A stretch of 64,000 nt of DNA from Providencia heimbachae ATCC 35613 (GCF_001655055.1 NZ_LXEW01000038.1:62001-126000); one strand, 5' to 3'. Counted from the stretch's first letter, positions 51,101 to 60,418 are shown. Program-made: numbers and translations. Notes: generated by a model not told the origin, from the sequence alone.

Positions 51101-51421
51101 GGTTTTGAATTGGATGCAACACACGGCACGGCAATCGTGCTGGGTGAAGCGGGAATTAATCCTCGCTTAGTGAATAAGGTTCATGAAGGTCGCCCGCACA
51201 TTCAAGATAGAATCAAAAACGGTGAGTATGACTACATCGTTAATACGACAGCAGGACGCCAAGCAATCGAAGATTCTAAGTTGATCCGTCGTAGTGCCTT
51301 ACAATATAAGGTGCATTACGATACGACATTAAATGGGGGCTTTGCGACGACGATGTCATTGAGCGCTGACCCAACAGAGAAGGTGATTTCAGTACAAGAG
51401 ATGCATGCATTAATTAAGTAA
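48200..51421 (+). CDS. carB: Carbamoyl-phosphate synthase large subunit
   Basis: 1073 residues, same as E. coli. Two homologous ATP-grasp halves: residues about 1-400 ([33 protein letters not shown]) and 550-935 ([28 protein letters not shown]), an oligomerisation domain between, and a C-terminal MGS-like allosteric domain for UMP/IMP and ornithine. Forms the CarAB heterodimer. Terminator immediately after. Confidence 0.98.
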   Translation: MGKRTDIKSILILGAGPIVIGQACEFDYSGAQACKALREEGYRVILVNSNPATIMTDPEMADATYIEPIHWEVVRKIIEKERPDAVLPTMGGQTALNCALELERQGVLAEFGVTMIGATADAIDKAEDRQRFDKAMKKIGLGTARSGFAHNMEEAYAVADDVGFPCIIRPSFTMGGSGGGIAYNREEFEEICTRGLDLSPTNELLIDESLIGWKEYEMEVVRDKNDNCIIVCSIENFDAMGIHTGDSITVAPAQTLTDKEYQIMRDASMAVLREIGVETGGSNVQFSVNPKDGRLIVIEMNPRVSRSSALASKATGFPIAKIAAKLAVGYTLDELMNDITGGRTPASFEPSIDYVVTKIPRFNFEKFAGTNDRLTTQMKSVGEVMAIGRTFQESMQKALRGLEVGATGFDPKVNQDDPEALTRIRRELKEAGAERIWYVADAFRAGLSVDGIFNLTNIDRWFLVQIEELVRLEEQVAEQGINGLTKDFLRALKRKGFSDERLAKLVGVSEAELRKLRQGYDLHPVYKRVDTCAAEFATDTAYMYSTYEDECESNPNNDKPKVMVLGGGPNRIGQGIEFDYCCVHASLALREDGYETIMVNCNPETVSTDYDTSDRLYFEPVTLEDVLEIVRIEQPKGVIVQYGGQTPLKLARALEAAGVPIIGTSPDAIDRAEDRERFQQAVNRLNLKQPKNATVATIEQAVEKAVGIGYPLVVRPSYVLGGRAMEIVYDEIDLRRYFQNAVSVSNDAPVLLDRFLDDAIEVDVDAICDGEMVLIGGIMEHIEQAGVHSGDSACSLPAYTLSQEIQDVMREQVRNLAFELRVRGLMNVQFAVKNNEVYLIEVNPRAARTVPFVSKATGVQLAKVAARVMVGQTLTQQGVTKEVIPPYYSVKEVVLPFNKFQGVDPILGPEMRSTGEVMGVGRTFAEAFAKAMLGSSSTMKKSGRALLSVREGDKTRVVDLAAKLLKHGFELDATHGTAIVLGEAGINPRLVNKVHEGRPHIQDRIKNGEYDYIVNTTAGRQAIEDSKLIRRSALQYKVHYDTTLNGGFATTMSLSADPTEKVISVQEMHALIK

Positions 51422-51440
51422 TTATTTAATTACCTATATT

Positions 51441-51480
51441 AACCTCAGTGATTGAAAAGTCACTGAGGTTTTTTGTTTTT
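51441..51480 (+). terminator. Terminator of carAB
   Basis: AACCTCAGTGA / TCACTGAGGTT arms followed by TTTTGTTTTT. Confidence 0.9.
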
Positions 51481-51483
51481 TGA

Positions 51484-52155
51484 CTAGCTTTCTTTCTTAT
51501 TAAACCCTTTACGGTGTTTCCAATACATAACAATTGAGCCAATTAGCCCAGCAACGAGTAAAATAACGGGAATGATCATCAAGGCGCTAATAACGATTTG
51601 TTCGTGTTCTTTCACAAAAGGTATTTGGTTAAGTGCATAACCGAGTGTGACAATAATGCTTACCCACAATAAGCCGCTTAACCAATTAAATAATTGGAAG
51701 CGACGGTGGCTTAAATCAGAAAGGCCAGCGAGTACCGGTAATAGTGTGCGAACAAAGGCTAAGAAACGACCGATAAGCAGTGCATATAGGCCTTGCTTAT
51801 TAAACATATTATTCGCTTTTGTATGATATTCATCGGGGATCTGTGATAACCAGCGTTTGACCATGTTGGTTTCGCTTAGCCATCTTCCTTGGAGAAAACC
51901 AAGCCAACAACCAAGACTAGCAGCGGTGGCTAAGAGCAGGATGGTGGGAATAAAATGCAACACACCTTTTGCAATTAATGCGCCGGAGAGGATCAGCAGT
52001 GTATCACCGGGTAGAAACGCGGCGGGAAGCACCCCATTTTCTAACACGATGATAATAAAAAGCACGGTATAAATAACCCAAAGGACTTCAGGGTTGGATA
52101 GTTTAAGGAAATCGTGTTGCCAAAGTGCTTGTACGATTTCGCGTAGGACTTCCAT
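51484..52155 (-). CDS. yghB: DedA-family membrane protein YghB
   Basis: 223-residue inner-membrane protein of the DedA superfamily, linked in E. coli to envelope integrity, proton-motive force and cell division, with redundancy to YqjA; proposed as a lipid transporter or scramblase. Typical motifs: [20 protein letters not shown] (39-58), [14 protein letters not shown], and [16 protein letters not shown]. It matches YghB more than other DedA members, and neighbouring metC and exbBD reproduce E. coli order (yghB, metC, exbB, exbD). Confidence 0.92.
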   Translation of the reverse strand: MEVLREIVQALWQHDFLKLSNPEVLWVIYTVLFIIIVLENGVLPAAFLPGDTLLILSGALIAKGVLHFIPTILLLATAASLGCWLGFLQGRWLSETNMVKRWLSQIPDEYHTKANNMFNKQGLYALLIGRFLAFVRTLLPVLAGLSDLSHRRFQLFNWLSGLLWVSIIVTLGYALNQIPFVKEHEQIVISALMIIPVILLVAGLIGSIVMYWKHRKGFNKKES

Positions 52156-52278
52156 AGTCGTTCCTGTATCTGCAAAAGCGAATTTCTGAATCTATCTTAC
52201 AGGAAAAAGAATGGTGGAGTTTGATTTGTTTGGACTATTAGGTTGTTAGCGAATAAATAATATTGTTGATATATAAGT

Positions 52279-52399
52279 GCCATACTTCAAGTCGGAAACT
52301 TGTTGGCTACACTTAGCGGTTTTAGTTATATCGCTTATCTATGCTCTTCGCTTACTTCTGTTTATCACCGACTTGCTGTTCGAATTATTTTGAGTATAG
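52279..52399. repeat. Divergent ERIC-like element between yghB and metC
   Basis: Begins CCATACTTCAAGTCGG and ends CGAATTATTTTGAGTATAGG, with CTTGTTGGCTACACTTAGCGG inside; the usual ERIC centre is replaced by unrelated sequence. It occupies about half of the 281-bp gap. Confidence 0.6.
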
Positions 52400-52437
52400 G
52401 ACGCGATTATTTAGATAATTGCGCCCTTAAACACACA

Positions 52438-53622
52438 TTAGATCCGTTGAAATGCTAATTGTAAGTCATCAATTAAATCTTGTGGGTGCTCAAGACCGAT
52501 ATGAACACGGAAAAAAGTGCCCTTATTTGGTTGATAGTCATACTGTCGCATACTGAGTAAATCTTCAGTTTGGTAGCCTAATATCAGTGATTCATAGCCA
52601 CCCCATGAATAGCCCATTTTAAAATGCGTAAAGTTATCGAGAAATTCACTGAATTGCTCTGTGGAGAGCCGTGATTTAAGCTGAAAAGAAAACAACCCAT
52701 TGCAGCCAGAAAAATCGCGAATAAAAAATGCATGACCGGGGGATGAAGCTAACGCGGGGTGGAAAACTTGCTCAACTTGGGGCTGTTCAAGCAACCAATT
52801 TGCGACAATTAAGCTATTGGTTTCATGCTGCTTTAAACGAGTAGCTAAGGTATGAAGACCTCTGCCCGCCATATAAACAGTATCAGGATCTGCAGTTTGA
52901 CCTAAAAGATAAGAGTTTTCGCGTAGTGTTTCGATGCAACGCTCATTGGCGACAGCTACCCCTAACATACCATCAGAATGGCCATTAATGTATTTAGTGG
53001 CAGACTGAATCGAAATATCCACGCCTAATAATAACGGTTTGAGCAAAACACCCGCAGCCCAAGTGTTATCAATCATAATAATAATATCAGGTGATTTTTG
53101 TCGGATGGCTTTTACGATTGCCGGGATATCATGGACTTCCATAGTGATAGAGCCGGGAGATTCTAAGAATACAATTGAGGTATTCGGGCGAATTAAATCA
53201 CCAATATTTTCACCAATTAAGGGATCAAAATAGGTCGTTTCGATATTGAGTTTGGTGGCAATTTTGTCACAAAAATTCTGAGTTGGGTCATAAGCCGAGC
53301 CGGTTACAAGAATATGCTCACCTGAACAAGCAAATGATAAAATCGCATTGGTAATTGCAGCTGCGCCTGAAGGGTATAAAACACTACCAGCACCACATTC
53401 TAGCTCTGTCATTGCTTCTTGAAATGCAAAATGGGTTTGGGTGCCACGACGTCCATAGAAAAGAACACCATTTGCACGGTTGTGAGTCGCATGGCGTTTT
53501 TCTTCTAGCGAGTTAAAAATAACAGATGAAGTACGTTGGATAACAGGGTTAACCCCTTTTTGGGTATATTTAGGGTTTCTACCAAGGTGAACCAATTGAG
53601 TTTCAGGCCTAATTTTTGCCAT
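52438..53622 (-). CDS. metC: Cystathionine beta-lyase MetC
   Basis: PLP enzyme splitting cystathionine into homocysteine, pyruvate and ammonia in methionine synthesis. 394 residues. PLP lysine K210 in SATKYINGHSD; RRGTQTHFAFQ and YPSGAAAITNAI supply the neighbouring-subunit and phosphate contacts. Divergent from exbB. An inverted repeat AATCATCT-N6-AGATGATT upstream could be an operator. Confidence 0.95.
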   Translation of the reverse strand: MAKIRPETQLVHLGRNPKYTQKGVNPVIQRTSSVIFNSLEEKRHATHNRANGVLFYGRRGTQTHFAFQEAMTELECGAGSVLYPSGAAAITNAILSFACSGEHILVTGSAYDPTQNFCDKIATKLNIETTYFDPLIGENIGDLIRPNTSIVFLESPGSITMEVHDIPAIVKAIRQKSPDIIIMIDNTWAAGVLLKPLLLGVDISIQSATKYINGHSDGMLGVAVANERCIETLRENSYLLGQTADPDTVYMAGRGLHTLATRLKQHETNSLIVANWLLEQPQVEQVFHPALASSPGHAFFIRDFSGCNGLFSFQLKSRLSTEQFSEFLDNFTHFKMGYSWGGYESLILGYQTEDLLSMRQYDYQPNKGTFFRVHIGLEHPQDLIDDLQLAFQRI

Positions 53623-53668
53623 GTTATATTTCTCTTATCCTTAATTATATTAAGCACGCTGGCTATTT

Positions 53669-53690
53669 AATCATCTTAAGTTAGATGATT
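53669..53690 (-). promoter_or_regulatory. Inverted repeat upstream of metC
   Basis: AATCATCT-TAAGTT-AGATGATT, perfect 8-bp arms, about 47 bp before the metC start. MetJ control of metC is known in E. coli, but each arm matches a MetJ box (AGACGTCT) at only about five of eight positions, so the regulator is uncertain. Confidence 0.35.
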
Positions 53691-53742
53691 TGATGCCATG
53701 AGTGCAAGGATAATGCAGCAACCTGATTATTCTTCATCTTTA

Positions 53743-53980
53743 TATTCACCCTAATTCAAGCTGTAGGGTTGTTGGCTACGCTCAGCTACTCGGGTCACAT
53801 ACTTGTGTATGCTCCCCGAGATACCTTTGCTTGCCGCCTACCTACAATTTGAATTATTGAGATATAAAAAATTCAATGAATAGGGTTGTTGGCTACGCTC
53901 AGCGACTCAGGTTACATACTTATTGTGTGCTCCCCGAGGTATCTTTGCTTGCCGCCGACCTGTAACTTAGTTAAATAGAG
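53743..53980 (-). repeat. Two tandem ERIC elements between metC and exbB
   Basis: The first copy (53743-53866) and a slightly shortened second (53871-53980) both carry AGGGTTGTTGGCTACGCTCAG, a GTCACATACTTGTGTATGCTC-type core and TTGCTTGCCGCC. The second has indels in its core (TTACATACTTATTGTGTGCTC). The Fur box of exbB follows directly. Confidence 0.88.
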
Positions 53981-54053
53981 ATTAACTAAAATACCCTCAT
54001 CATGGGCGAGGGCTTCCTTGTCGAAGCGCAAAAAGAGTAAAAAATTCGCGAAT

Positions 54054-54072
54054 ACTAATGATAATTACTATC
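54054..54072 (+). promoter_or_regulatory. Fur box upstream of exbB
   Basis: ACTAATGATAATTACTATC matches 15 of 19 positions of the Fur consensus GATAATGATAATCATTATC. Iron repression of exbBD is known in E. coli. Confidence 0.7.
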
Positions 54073-54227
54073 AATTCGCGCTGTGTTTGATATTATCTGC
54101 ATCGTCTTTTTAAAAAGAGACCTACAGTGCGAGTTACATTTCGCTTTTAAAGATGAGTCGATGAATGGCACAATCATCGATATTAACTTATTTATACAAC
54201 ACTAAAATAGAGAGTAAAGGCCAACTG

Positions 54228-55190
54228 ATGCGTAAACTAACAGCTTCTATTCTATTGGCGATCGGCTTGATGGGCACTACAGCAATAGCAGTAGCGGAAA
54301 CCGCGCCCGCAACGGCACCAACTGCAGCACAAAGCACACCATCAACACCGTCATCTGAAAATTCAACCACGCCAACAACGACACCAAGTGCTGAAGTTGC
54401 ATCAGTACCCTCGACGTCTCCTTCTGCACCCGCTCAAAATGCAGGAACAAATACCGAGGTTGTGAGTGAACGTATTGAAATCGCAACAGAAAACCAAGGT
54501 GGTGGTTTTGATACAGACCTCTCTGTTTGGGGAATGTACCAAAATGCGGACGTTGTTGTTAAAACCGTGATGATCGGTTTAATTATCGCGTCTGTGATTA
54601 CTTGGGCTCTGTTCTTCTCTAAAGGCATTGAGATTTTAATCGCTCGTCGCCGCTTAAAATATGAAACCAAAGCAATTGCAGCAGTAAAATCTCTCGATGA
54701 AGCCGTCGATATTGCGAATGACTTCAAGGCAAACAGCATCACACGGATGCTACTTAATGAAGCTATTGTAGAAAGAACACTTTCTGCGAATAGTACTGAC
54801 CTTTCGGGTACAAAAGACCGAACTGCTTTCCGTTTAGAACGTTCTGTTGCTGCCATTAGCCGCTATATGGGGCGTGGTAATGGGTATTTAGCAACAATTG
54901 GTGCGATTTCACCCTTTGTTGGGCTTTTTGGTACTGTCTGGGGGATCATGAACAGCTTTATCGGGATTGCCCACTCGCAGACAACGAATCTTGCTGTTGT
55001 CGCACCCGGGATTGCAGAGGCATTATTGGCAACAGCAATTGGTCTTATTGCGGCCATCCCTGCGGTTGTGATTTACAATATTTTTGCCAGAATGATCAAC
55101 AATTATCGTGGTCAAGTGGGTGATACCGCAGCACAAGCGGCATTATTACTGGGACGAGATCTCGATCTAGCAAATAGCAAAGCAAGGTAA
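54228..55190 (+). CDS. exbB: TonB-system energiser ExbB (long form with signal peptide)
   Basis: Inner-membrane proton-channel subunit that energises TonB with ExbD. 320 residues, longer than E. coli ExbB (244). A signal peptide (cleavage after AVA, residue 23) and a roughly 75-residue Ala/Pro/Thr/Ser-rich periplasmic segment precede the three TM helices. The core keeps LSVWGMYQNADVVVKTVMIG, RYMGRGNGYLATIGAISPFVGLFGTVWGIMNSF and the TM3 LLATAIGLIAAIPAV. Start ATG 54228 follows AAAGG; an ATG at 54165 in frame lacks a ribosome-binding site. The extended form is familiar from Serratia and Pseudomonas. Confidence 0.92.
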   Translation: MRKLTASILLAIGLMGTTAIAVAETAPATAPTAAQSTPSTPSSENSTTPTTTPSAEVASVPSTSPSAPAQNAGTNTEVVSERIEIATENQGGGFDTDLSVWGMYQNADVVVKTVMIGLIIASVITWALFFSKGIEILIARRRLKYETKAIAAVKSLDEAVDIANDFKANSITRMLLNEAIVERTLSANSTDLSGTKDRTAFRLERSVAAISRYMGRGNGYLATIGAISPFVGLFGTVWGIMNSFIGIAHSQTTNLAVVAPGIAEALLATAIGLIAAIPAVVIYNIFARMINNYRGQVGDTAAQAALLLGRDLDLANSKAR

Positions 55191-55195
55191 TAATT

Positions 55196-55621
55196 ATGGC
55201 AATGCGTTTAGGTGACGAACAAGATGACAGTGGTGAAATGCATGAGATTAACGTAACACCATTCATTGATGTTATGTTGGTCTTGCTGATTATCTTTATG
55301 GTTGCGGCGCCATTGGCGACGGTTGATATCAAAGTTGACTTACCTGCTTCGACAGCAAAACCGCAGCCACGCCCAGAAAAACCGGTATTCCTTACGGTTA
55401 AAGCCGATAGCCAATTATTTATTGGTGATCAAGCAGTATCAAAAGAACAGCTTGCAGCAACACTTGATCAAGCAACGAATACCAATAAAGAAACAACTAT
55501 CTTTTTCCAAGCGGACAAGAGTGTTGATTATGAGACTATGATGGACGTTATGAATACATTACGCCAATCGGGTTATCTTAAAATTGGTTTGGTTGGTATG
55601 GAAGCGACGTCTTCTAAATAA
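55196..55621 (+). CDS. exbD: TonB-system energiser ExbD
   Basis: 141 residues with one TM helix; the proton-handling aspartate D25 is in NVTPFIDVMLVLLII. The periplasmic domain (DYETMMDVMNTLRQSGYLKIGLVG) is typical. Works with ExbB and TonB for siderophore and vitamin B12 uptake. Starts 5 nt after exbB with TAATAATT between; expected to be cotranscribed and Fur-controlled. Confidence 0.96.
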   Translation: MAMRLGDEQDDSGEMHEINVTPFIDVMLVLLIIFMVAAPLATVDIKVDLPASTAKPQPRPEKPVFLTVKADSQLFIGDQAVSKEQLAATLDQATNTNKETTIFFQADKSVDYETMMDVMNTLRQSGYLKIGLVGMEATSSK

Positions 55622-55668
55622 ATTTTATCTTGAAAAGATACTATTTTCGATTTAGATATTAGTATGTT

Positions 55669-55734
55669 AAACGCGTTCTATGTTTCAGTTTTAGTCTGTT
55701 AAGTTAAGCTGAAATATAGAGCGCGTTTTGTTTT
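55669..55734 (+). terminator. Long imperfect-stem terminator of exbBD
   Basis: AAACGCGTTCTATGTTTCAG and CTGAAATATAGAGCGCGTTT (55669-55688 and 55709-55728) pair with few mismatches, followed by TGTTTT. A truncated ERIC element begins directly at its end. Confidence 0.75.
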
Positions 55735-55827
55735 AACCTCAGCTACCTGAGTCACATACTTGTGTATACTTCCAAGGGGTAGTTCAATTGCCGCCTACCT
55801 GCCACTCGAATTATTTAGAGTATATAT
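55734..55827 (-). repeat. Truncated ERIC element after exbD
   Basis: Starts inside the element (AACCTCAGCTACCTGAGTCA), has the core and the complete TTGCCGCCTACCTGCCACTC end, but lacks the first about 35 bp. It abuts the exbD terminator. Confidence 0.8.
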
Positions 55828-56493
55828 CTGTTTAGTTTATTGACCTTCATTTAGTCATTAATGAGGTTTTATGTGCTCGTCAAATAGACGAATTAATTCA
55901 CTTATTGATAATAAAATATTTTATTTTCATTCATAATGATTAAAAATATTTAACTTTAATTGCGTGTTTTTACTTGAAAATAACGGTTATGACGGATTAA
56001 AATTCCGGCTATTCAGGTCTGGTTGGTTAAAGTATGCAATGAGTGATAATTAAAAATAAACCATTTAATAAGTGTGGTAATAGGTTTATAGGGTATGATA
56101 TAAGGGTTTATACGTTGAAAAATAAATACCATTAAAAACTACATGGATTTAAAGCAGTTGATTTATATAAAAATAATGTCTTTTTATGATTGACTAATAA
56201 AAAGAAAAATTAAGGATTATAAAAGAATGAATAATTAAATAGAGGTTAATTATAAGTCATGTTAATGATTTTTATAATTAATGATTTAGCTCAGCATATT
56301 AAAAAATAAATTTATAATATTTATTAATATTAGAATTATTAACTAAAATAATTGTGAATATATATTTTTAAAATTATTACTTTATAAGTAATATTTTTAT
56401 TTTATTTTTACTTGTTTTTATTTTGTATCAAAACATTGATTTTATTGATTATTTTGTTTTTTGTTAATTATTTTATATTAAATAAAAAAACAC
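55828..56493. other. Very AT-rich region without genes
   Basis: About 670 bp of unusually A/T-rich DNA downstream of exbD. No ORF with a ribosome-binding site, no repeat and no recognisable operator. Such DNA would be a likely H-NS target; this is inference. Confidence 0.5.
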
Positions 56494-56860
56494 TTGCACC
56501 ATAGGTAAGTTACGCTATAATGCAATCAATAACATTTTGAAATACTTTTAAATATTTATTCACATTGATTTTTTAATTTTAAAATCAACTTATGCTAGAG
56601 AAAGAATAAAACTCTAACTGGGGTTTTAATTAGATTGAGACTAAGTTTTATATTGAAGTAGATATAATTACTTAGTTGCTAACTTAAATCATATGTTGTA
56701 TTGAATAGTTTTAAAAAATGTTATTACTGAAGTCAATGGGCTGACTTTAGACTACGCATAGCAAGCGACGCCGTTACAACGGCAATTTCATATTATATTC
56801 CTCTATAGATAAAATAAGACTACATTTCCAGCGTTATCGATTCGATAACGCTTTTTTTTA
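56494..56860 (+). ncRNA. Candidate small RNA between exbD and yedE
   Basis: A TATAAT at 56516-56521 (TTGCAC 16 bp upstream) is followed by about 330 nt without an ORF and then by a strong stand-alone terminator: AGCGTTATCGA / TCGATAACGCT (56830-56852) with eight T. Inside are two further hairpins, AAGTCA-N-TGACTT near 56731 and GCCGTT-AC-AACGGC near 56770. The terminator belongs to no annotated gene. I recognise no known sRNA; a shorter transcript starting near 56730 is also possible. Confidence 0.4.
56830..56860 (+). terminator. Stand-alone intrinsic terminator
   Basis: Perfect 11-bp arms with minimal loop and a T8 tail, 280 bp before yedE and more than 1.2 kb after exbD, which already has its own terminator. 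Confidence 0.8.
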
Positions 56861-57137
56861 TATATTTTTTGTTTAATTTCAAATTATTAACGTGATTCAA
56901 TGTAAAGAATGCGTTCTTGTTTCTATGTTGTGCATAACAATATTTTTCAATATTTTGTGACATAATTCCTTCACGAAAAAAATTATCAGAGTATGATGTG
57001 CACCTCTTCGCTGTGGGGCGGTTATATCTTGATATCTCAAAGTTGCATACGCTTGAATTATCTTAAATATAACTATTAAATGATTACAACAGCGAAATTC
57101 TTTGCCAGGTACTGGTATAAATGAATTGGAAGTTACA

Positions 57138-58352
57138 ATGACTTGGTCTGAGTTCAAATCTCGCTATCTCATCGGTTTTTGGAAACCACTACCTGCAGTT
57201 ATTGCTGCTGGTATTTTGTCTACCTACTATTTTGGTCTTACTGGTACATTTTGGGCTGTTACTGGCGAGTTTACTCGTTGGGGTGGGCACGTTATGCAAT
57301 TGTTTGGTGCTGAGCCTGAAAATTGGGGTTACTTCAAAGTCATTGGTTTTGAAGGCAGTCCGCTAGATAGGATCGATGGTGTGATGATCATCGGTATGTT
57401 TGCTGGATGCATTGCCGCCGCCTTGTGGGCAAATAACGTCAAATTACGCATGCCTCAGCATCGAATTAGGATCTTTCAAGCTATTTTAGGTGGAATTATC
57501 GCCGGGTTTGGTGCGCGCCTTGCAATGGGTTGTAACCTAGCGGCTTTCTTTACTGGGATCCCTCAGTTTTCTCTGCATGCATGGTATTTTGCCGTTGCGA
57601 CCGCCGCCGGCTCGTATTTCGGTGCAAAATTTACACTGATGCCAATGTTTAGAATTCCCGTTAAATTGAAAAAGGTGAGTGCGGCTTCTCCGTTGACACA
57701 ACGAGCAGATATTGCCAAAAAACGTTTTAGATTGGGAATGATTATTTTCACACTATCTCTGGCATGGGGTTTCTACACATTGCTGGATTCTCCAGTAATG
57801 GGATTTGCAATATTGTGTGGGATTGGTTTTGGATTACTGATTGAACGGGCGCAAATCTGTTTTACATCCGCATTTCGTGATTTATGGATCACGGGCCGTA
57901 CTCATATGGCTAAAGCTATTATTATCGGTATGGCGGTAAGTGCGATTGGTATTTTTAGTTACGTTCAATTAGGTGCTACACCAAAAATTCTGTGGGCAGG
58001 ACCGAATGCGGTTATCGGCGGACTGTTGTTTGGTTTTGGGATTGTTCTTGCGGGAGGTTGTGAAACTGGCTGGATGTATCGTGCAGTAGAAGGTCAGGTG
58101 CATTACTGGTGGGTTGGCTTTGGTAATATCATTGGTGCTACGATCCTTGCTTATTATTGGGATGACTTAGCACCATGGTTGGCAACAGATTTCGATAAAG
58201 TTAATTTACTCGAAACATTTGGTCCGGAAGGTGGTTTACTGGTCACCTATGGATTATTAGCGATTGCGTTTGCATTGATGTTGCTATGGGAAAAACATTT
58301 TTTCCGTAAGCGTGCGCAAAAAGCGACAAACACCTCAATGGAGGCATTATGA
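57138..58352 (+). CDS. yedE: YedE/YeeE-family sulphur-compound membrane transporter
   Basis: 404 residues, multi-spanning. Two internal halves each carry a conserved Cys context: ARLAMGCNLAAFFTGIPQFS and VLAGGCETGWMYRAVEGQ. YeeE/TsuA in the same family imports thiosulphate. YedE is also frequently linked with selenium metabolism in other bacteria, so the substrate here could be a sulphur or selenium species. Start ATG 57138 has GGAAG upstream. The stop overlaps yedF (ATGA), so the pair is translationally coupled as in E. coli. Confidence 0.92.
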   Translation: MTWSEFKSRYLIGFWKPLPAVIAAGILSTYYFGLTGTFWAVTGEFTRWGGHVMQLFGAEPENWGYFKVIGFEGSPLDRIDGVMIIGMFAGCIAAALWANNVKLRMPQHRIRIFQAILGGIIAGFGARLAMGCNLAAFFTGIPQFSLHAWYFAVATAAGSYFGAKFTLMPMFRIPVKLKKVSAASPLTQRADIAKKRFRLGMIIFTLSLAWGFYTLLDSPVMGFAILCGIGFGLLIERAQICFTSAFRDLWITGRTHMAKAIIIGMAVSAIGIFSYVQLGATPKILWAGPNAVIGGLLFGFGIVLAGGCETGWMYRAVEGQVHYWWVGFGNIIGATILAYYWDDLAPWLATDFDKVNLLETFGPEGGLLVTYGLLAIAFALMLLWEKHFFRKRAQKATNTSMEAL

Positions 58353-58588
58353 GCCAGAAAGAAATAATTCCTGATTATCGTTTGGATATGGTTGGTGAAC
58401 CTTGCCCATATCCGGCGGTTGCAACACTTGAAGCAATGCCATCGTTAAAGCCCGGTGAAATATTGGAAGTGGTAAGTGATTGCCCACAATCAATCAATAA
58501 CATTCCATTAGATGCAAAAAACTATGGCTATAAAGTGCTTGATATTCAGCAGGATGGACCAACAATTCGTTATTTAATCCAAAAGTAA
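58349..58588 (+). CDS. yedF: TusA-like sulphur-carrier protein YedF
   Basis: 79 residues of the SirA/TusA/YedF fold. The CPxP motif GEPCPYP (C19) is the persulphide-carrying cysteine of the family; a second Cys is in VVSDCPQS. Fused by ATGA overlap to yedE, suggesting that it accepts sulphur (or selenium) from the imported compound. A stem (58592-58631) follows. Confidence 0.93.
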   Translation: MSQKEIIPDYRLDMVGEPCPYPAVATLEAMPSLKPGEILEVVSDCPQSINNIPLDAKNYGYKVLDIQQDGPTIRYLIQK

Positions 58589-58591
58589 CGA

Positions 58592-58631
58592 TATTGTTAT
58601 TGGGCGGGTATCTGATTACCCGCCTAACAAT
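58592..58631. other. Hairpin between yedF and the GNAT gene
   Basis: GGCGGGTA / TACCCGCC arms, extended by ATTGTTA / TAACAAT with a small bulge. No T tract on either strand; it lies at the meeting point of convergent genes. Confidence 0.5.
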
Positions 58632-59156
58632 TTATTCCACTTCTAAAGTATCGTCCTGCCAATGTGTAATATCTAATACAAGCTCGCATTCATCATCGAC
58701 ATAGCCACCGGTCGGCATAAACCCTAATTTTTTATAGAACTCAAATGGGCTTTCTTCCCCTTCACCACAGCTATTATAAAGACGTGGATAACCTTTCTTT
58801 TTTAAATAACGTATAACCTGAATTAATGCTTCCCGGCCAAAACCTAATTTTTGATAAGGTTCAGCAATCATAAAACGCCAAAGCATAATCCCTTCATATT
58901 CTAACTCATCATCATCTAAACCAGAATGCAGCATAATGAATCCAACGGGAATATCATCAGCGTAAATACCTCGATACCAAGCACAGCTGGAAAATTGGGC
59001 TTCTACCATGGAGTAAGCATTATCAGCAACCATATTGCGTTGTGCTTCGCTTAGAGTATGGCTAAGTAGGCAGATTTCTGAAAAATTATCAGCGGTGACT
59101 TTTTGTAAGGTAACAAGGGAATTTTCATCCACTTCAGGTTCGATGAACTCTTTCAT
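58632..59156 (-). CDS. GNAT-family N-acetyltransferase
   Basis: 174 residues. The acetyl-CoA loop is in FMIAEPYQKLGFGREALIQVIRYL (consensus Q/RxxGxG/A), followed by the C-terminal EFYKKLGFMPTG typical of the family. An acidic EGEESPFE and GLDDDELEYEG are reminiscent of spermidine/spermine acetyltransferases of Gram-positives, but this is not enough to assign a substrate. AAGGAATTG upstream is the ribosome-binding site. Stands alone between yedF and rdgC. Confidence 0.85.
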   Translation of the reverse strand: MKEFIEPEVDENSLVTLQKVTADNFSEICLLSHTLSEAQRNMVADNAYSMVEAQFSSCAWYRGIYADDIPVGFIMLHSGLDDDELEYEGIMLWRFMIAEPYQKLGFGREALIQVIRYLKKKGYPRLYNSCGEGEESPFEFYKKLGFMPTGGYVDDECELVLDITHWQDDTLEVE

Positions 59157-59379
59157 AACAATTCCTTCGATTTAATATTGACCATAACTCCGAAAGCGGA
59201 GAAAACTATTCATTATTTTTATTTAATTAATCAAGGTTACGACAAATTTGTTACATAGATGTAATTCAATCAACCAGAGATTGGATAGGCAGTCAACGAC
59301 TTCATTATGGCATTGCAGGTGGGGTCAAAAAAGTTGTGGTAACTTACAATAAGATAAGCGGTTATCGTGAGGTAGTTAT

Positions 59380-59507
59380 ACTCGCCATACTTCAGACCAT
59401 AGGGTTGTTGATTAAACGTAGTGGCCCGAATCACCTCGTTTACTTCGGTTCATCGGACTATCTTCGCTTGCTACTTACCTATAGATTCGAATTATTTTGA
59501 GTATATA
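59380..59507. repeat. Divergent ERIC-like element downstream of rdgC
   Basis: Ends GCCATACTTCAGACC and TCGAATTATTTTGAGTATA are ERIC-like, but the interior has GACTATCTTCGCTTGCTAC and CCCGAATCACCTCGTTTACTT. The complement of these words occurs at 6735-6838. It lies between rdgC and the GNAT gene, five nt after the rdgC stop. The rest of 59157-59379 shows only promoter-like DNA. Confidence 0.55.
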
Positions 59508-59512
59508 ACGTA

Positions 59513-60418
59513 TTAGTGCTCAGCTTCGCCGCCAAGAACGTCGATCAATCGTGCAATTAGCGCACTAAGTTCACCCGTCATTAAGGTGTAGTCAGCATCA
59601 AATTTCTGTGCGTAATCTTCTTTACCAATATCGTCATTTTGTTCTTTTAATGTATCACTGAATTTTAATCGTTTCAGTGAACCATCATCTGATAGCATGA
59701 ATTGAATACGTTCTTCCCAATCTAATGCCAGTTTAGTAACAAGTTTACCGGCTTCAATGTGTGTCGCGATTTCATCAGAAATAAGGGCTTGTTTTTTACA
59801 ACGAATAATACCGCCTTCTTCTAAAATTGCTTTTAATTCAGCTTCATCCATCACAGCAAAGCCTTGAGGAAGTGAGCCTGAGCGGATCCATTCAGTTAAT
59901 GTAAGCTCAATCGGATCTTTAAACGTAAGCGGAACAACGGGCAGTGAGCCTAAACTTTTACGTAATAAGGCTAAATTGTCTTCAGCACGCTTAGCACTTG
60001 CTGCATCGACGATAATTAATTGGTTTACGGTATCAATCCAAATATAGGTTTTACTGAATTTACTAAATGCACGGGGCAACAAGGCATGTACCACTTCATC
60101 CTTTAAGGAATCTTTTTCTGTTTTTTTCAGTTTACGGCCTTGGTCTGCTTCAAGCTTTTCAATTTTATCTTGCAACTCCTGTTTAATAACCGGAGATGGC
60201 AGCATTTTTTCTTCTTTTTTGGCGCAAATTAGAATTTGATTCCCAGCGGCATGAGTAAGTGCATCACCGCCACGCATTGGTGATACCCAGCCTGTTTTCA
60301 TCATGTCTTGGCTGCCACAGGGTTGATAGGCAAGTGGGGCAAGCTGCTTTTCCAGATCATCAGCTGAGAGTGCCAAGTCCCGATTCAGGCGATAGACCAA
60401 TATATTCTTGAACCACAT
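59513..60418 (-). CDS. rdgC: Recombination-associated protein RdgC
   Basis: Ring-shaped dimeric DNA-binding protein that restrains RecA-mediated recombination. 301 residues, close to E. coli (303). [14 protein letters not shown] opening, [20 protein letters not shown] and the [13 protein letters not shown] region are diagnostic. AAAGGTAGG ribosome-binding site upstream. Divergent from mak, as in E. coli. Confidence 0.96.
   Translation of the reverse strand: MWFKNILVYRLNRDLALSADDLEKQLAPLAYQPCGSQDMMKTGWVSPMRGGDALTHAAGNQILICAKKEEKMLPSPVIKQELQDKIEKLEADQGRKLKKTEKDSLKDEVVHALLPRAFSKFSKTYIWIDTVNQLIIVDAASAKRAEDNLALLRKSLGSLPVVPLTFKDPIELTLTEWIRSGSLPQGFAVMDEAELKAILEEGGIIRCKKQALISDEIATHIEAGKLVTKLALDWEERIQFMLSDDGSLKRLKFSDTLKEQNDDIGKEDYAQKFDADYTLMTGELSALIARLIDVLGGEAEH

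Noticed and set aside
53669-53690. MetJ operator before metC
   Set aside because: The inverted repeat is perfect but its arms match the MetJ box poorly, so it was listed only as a candidate operator.
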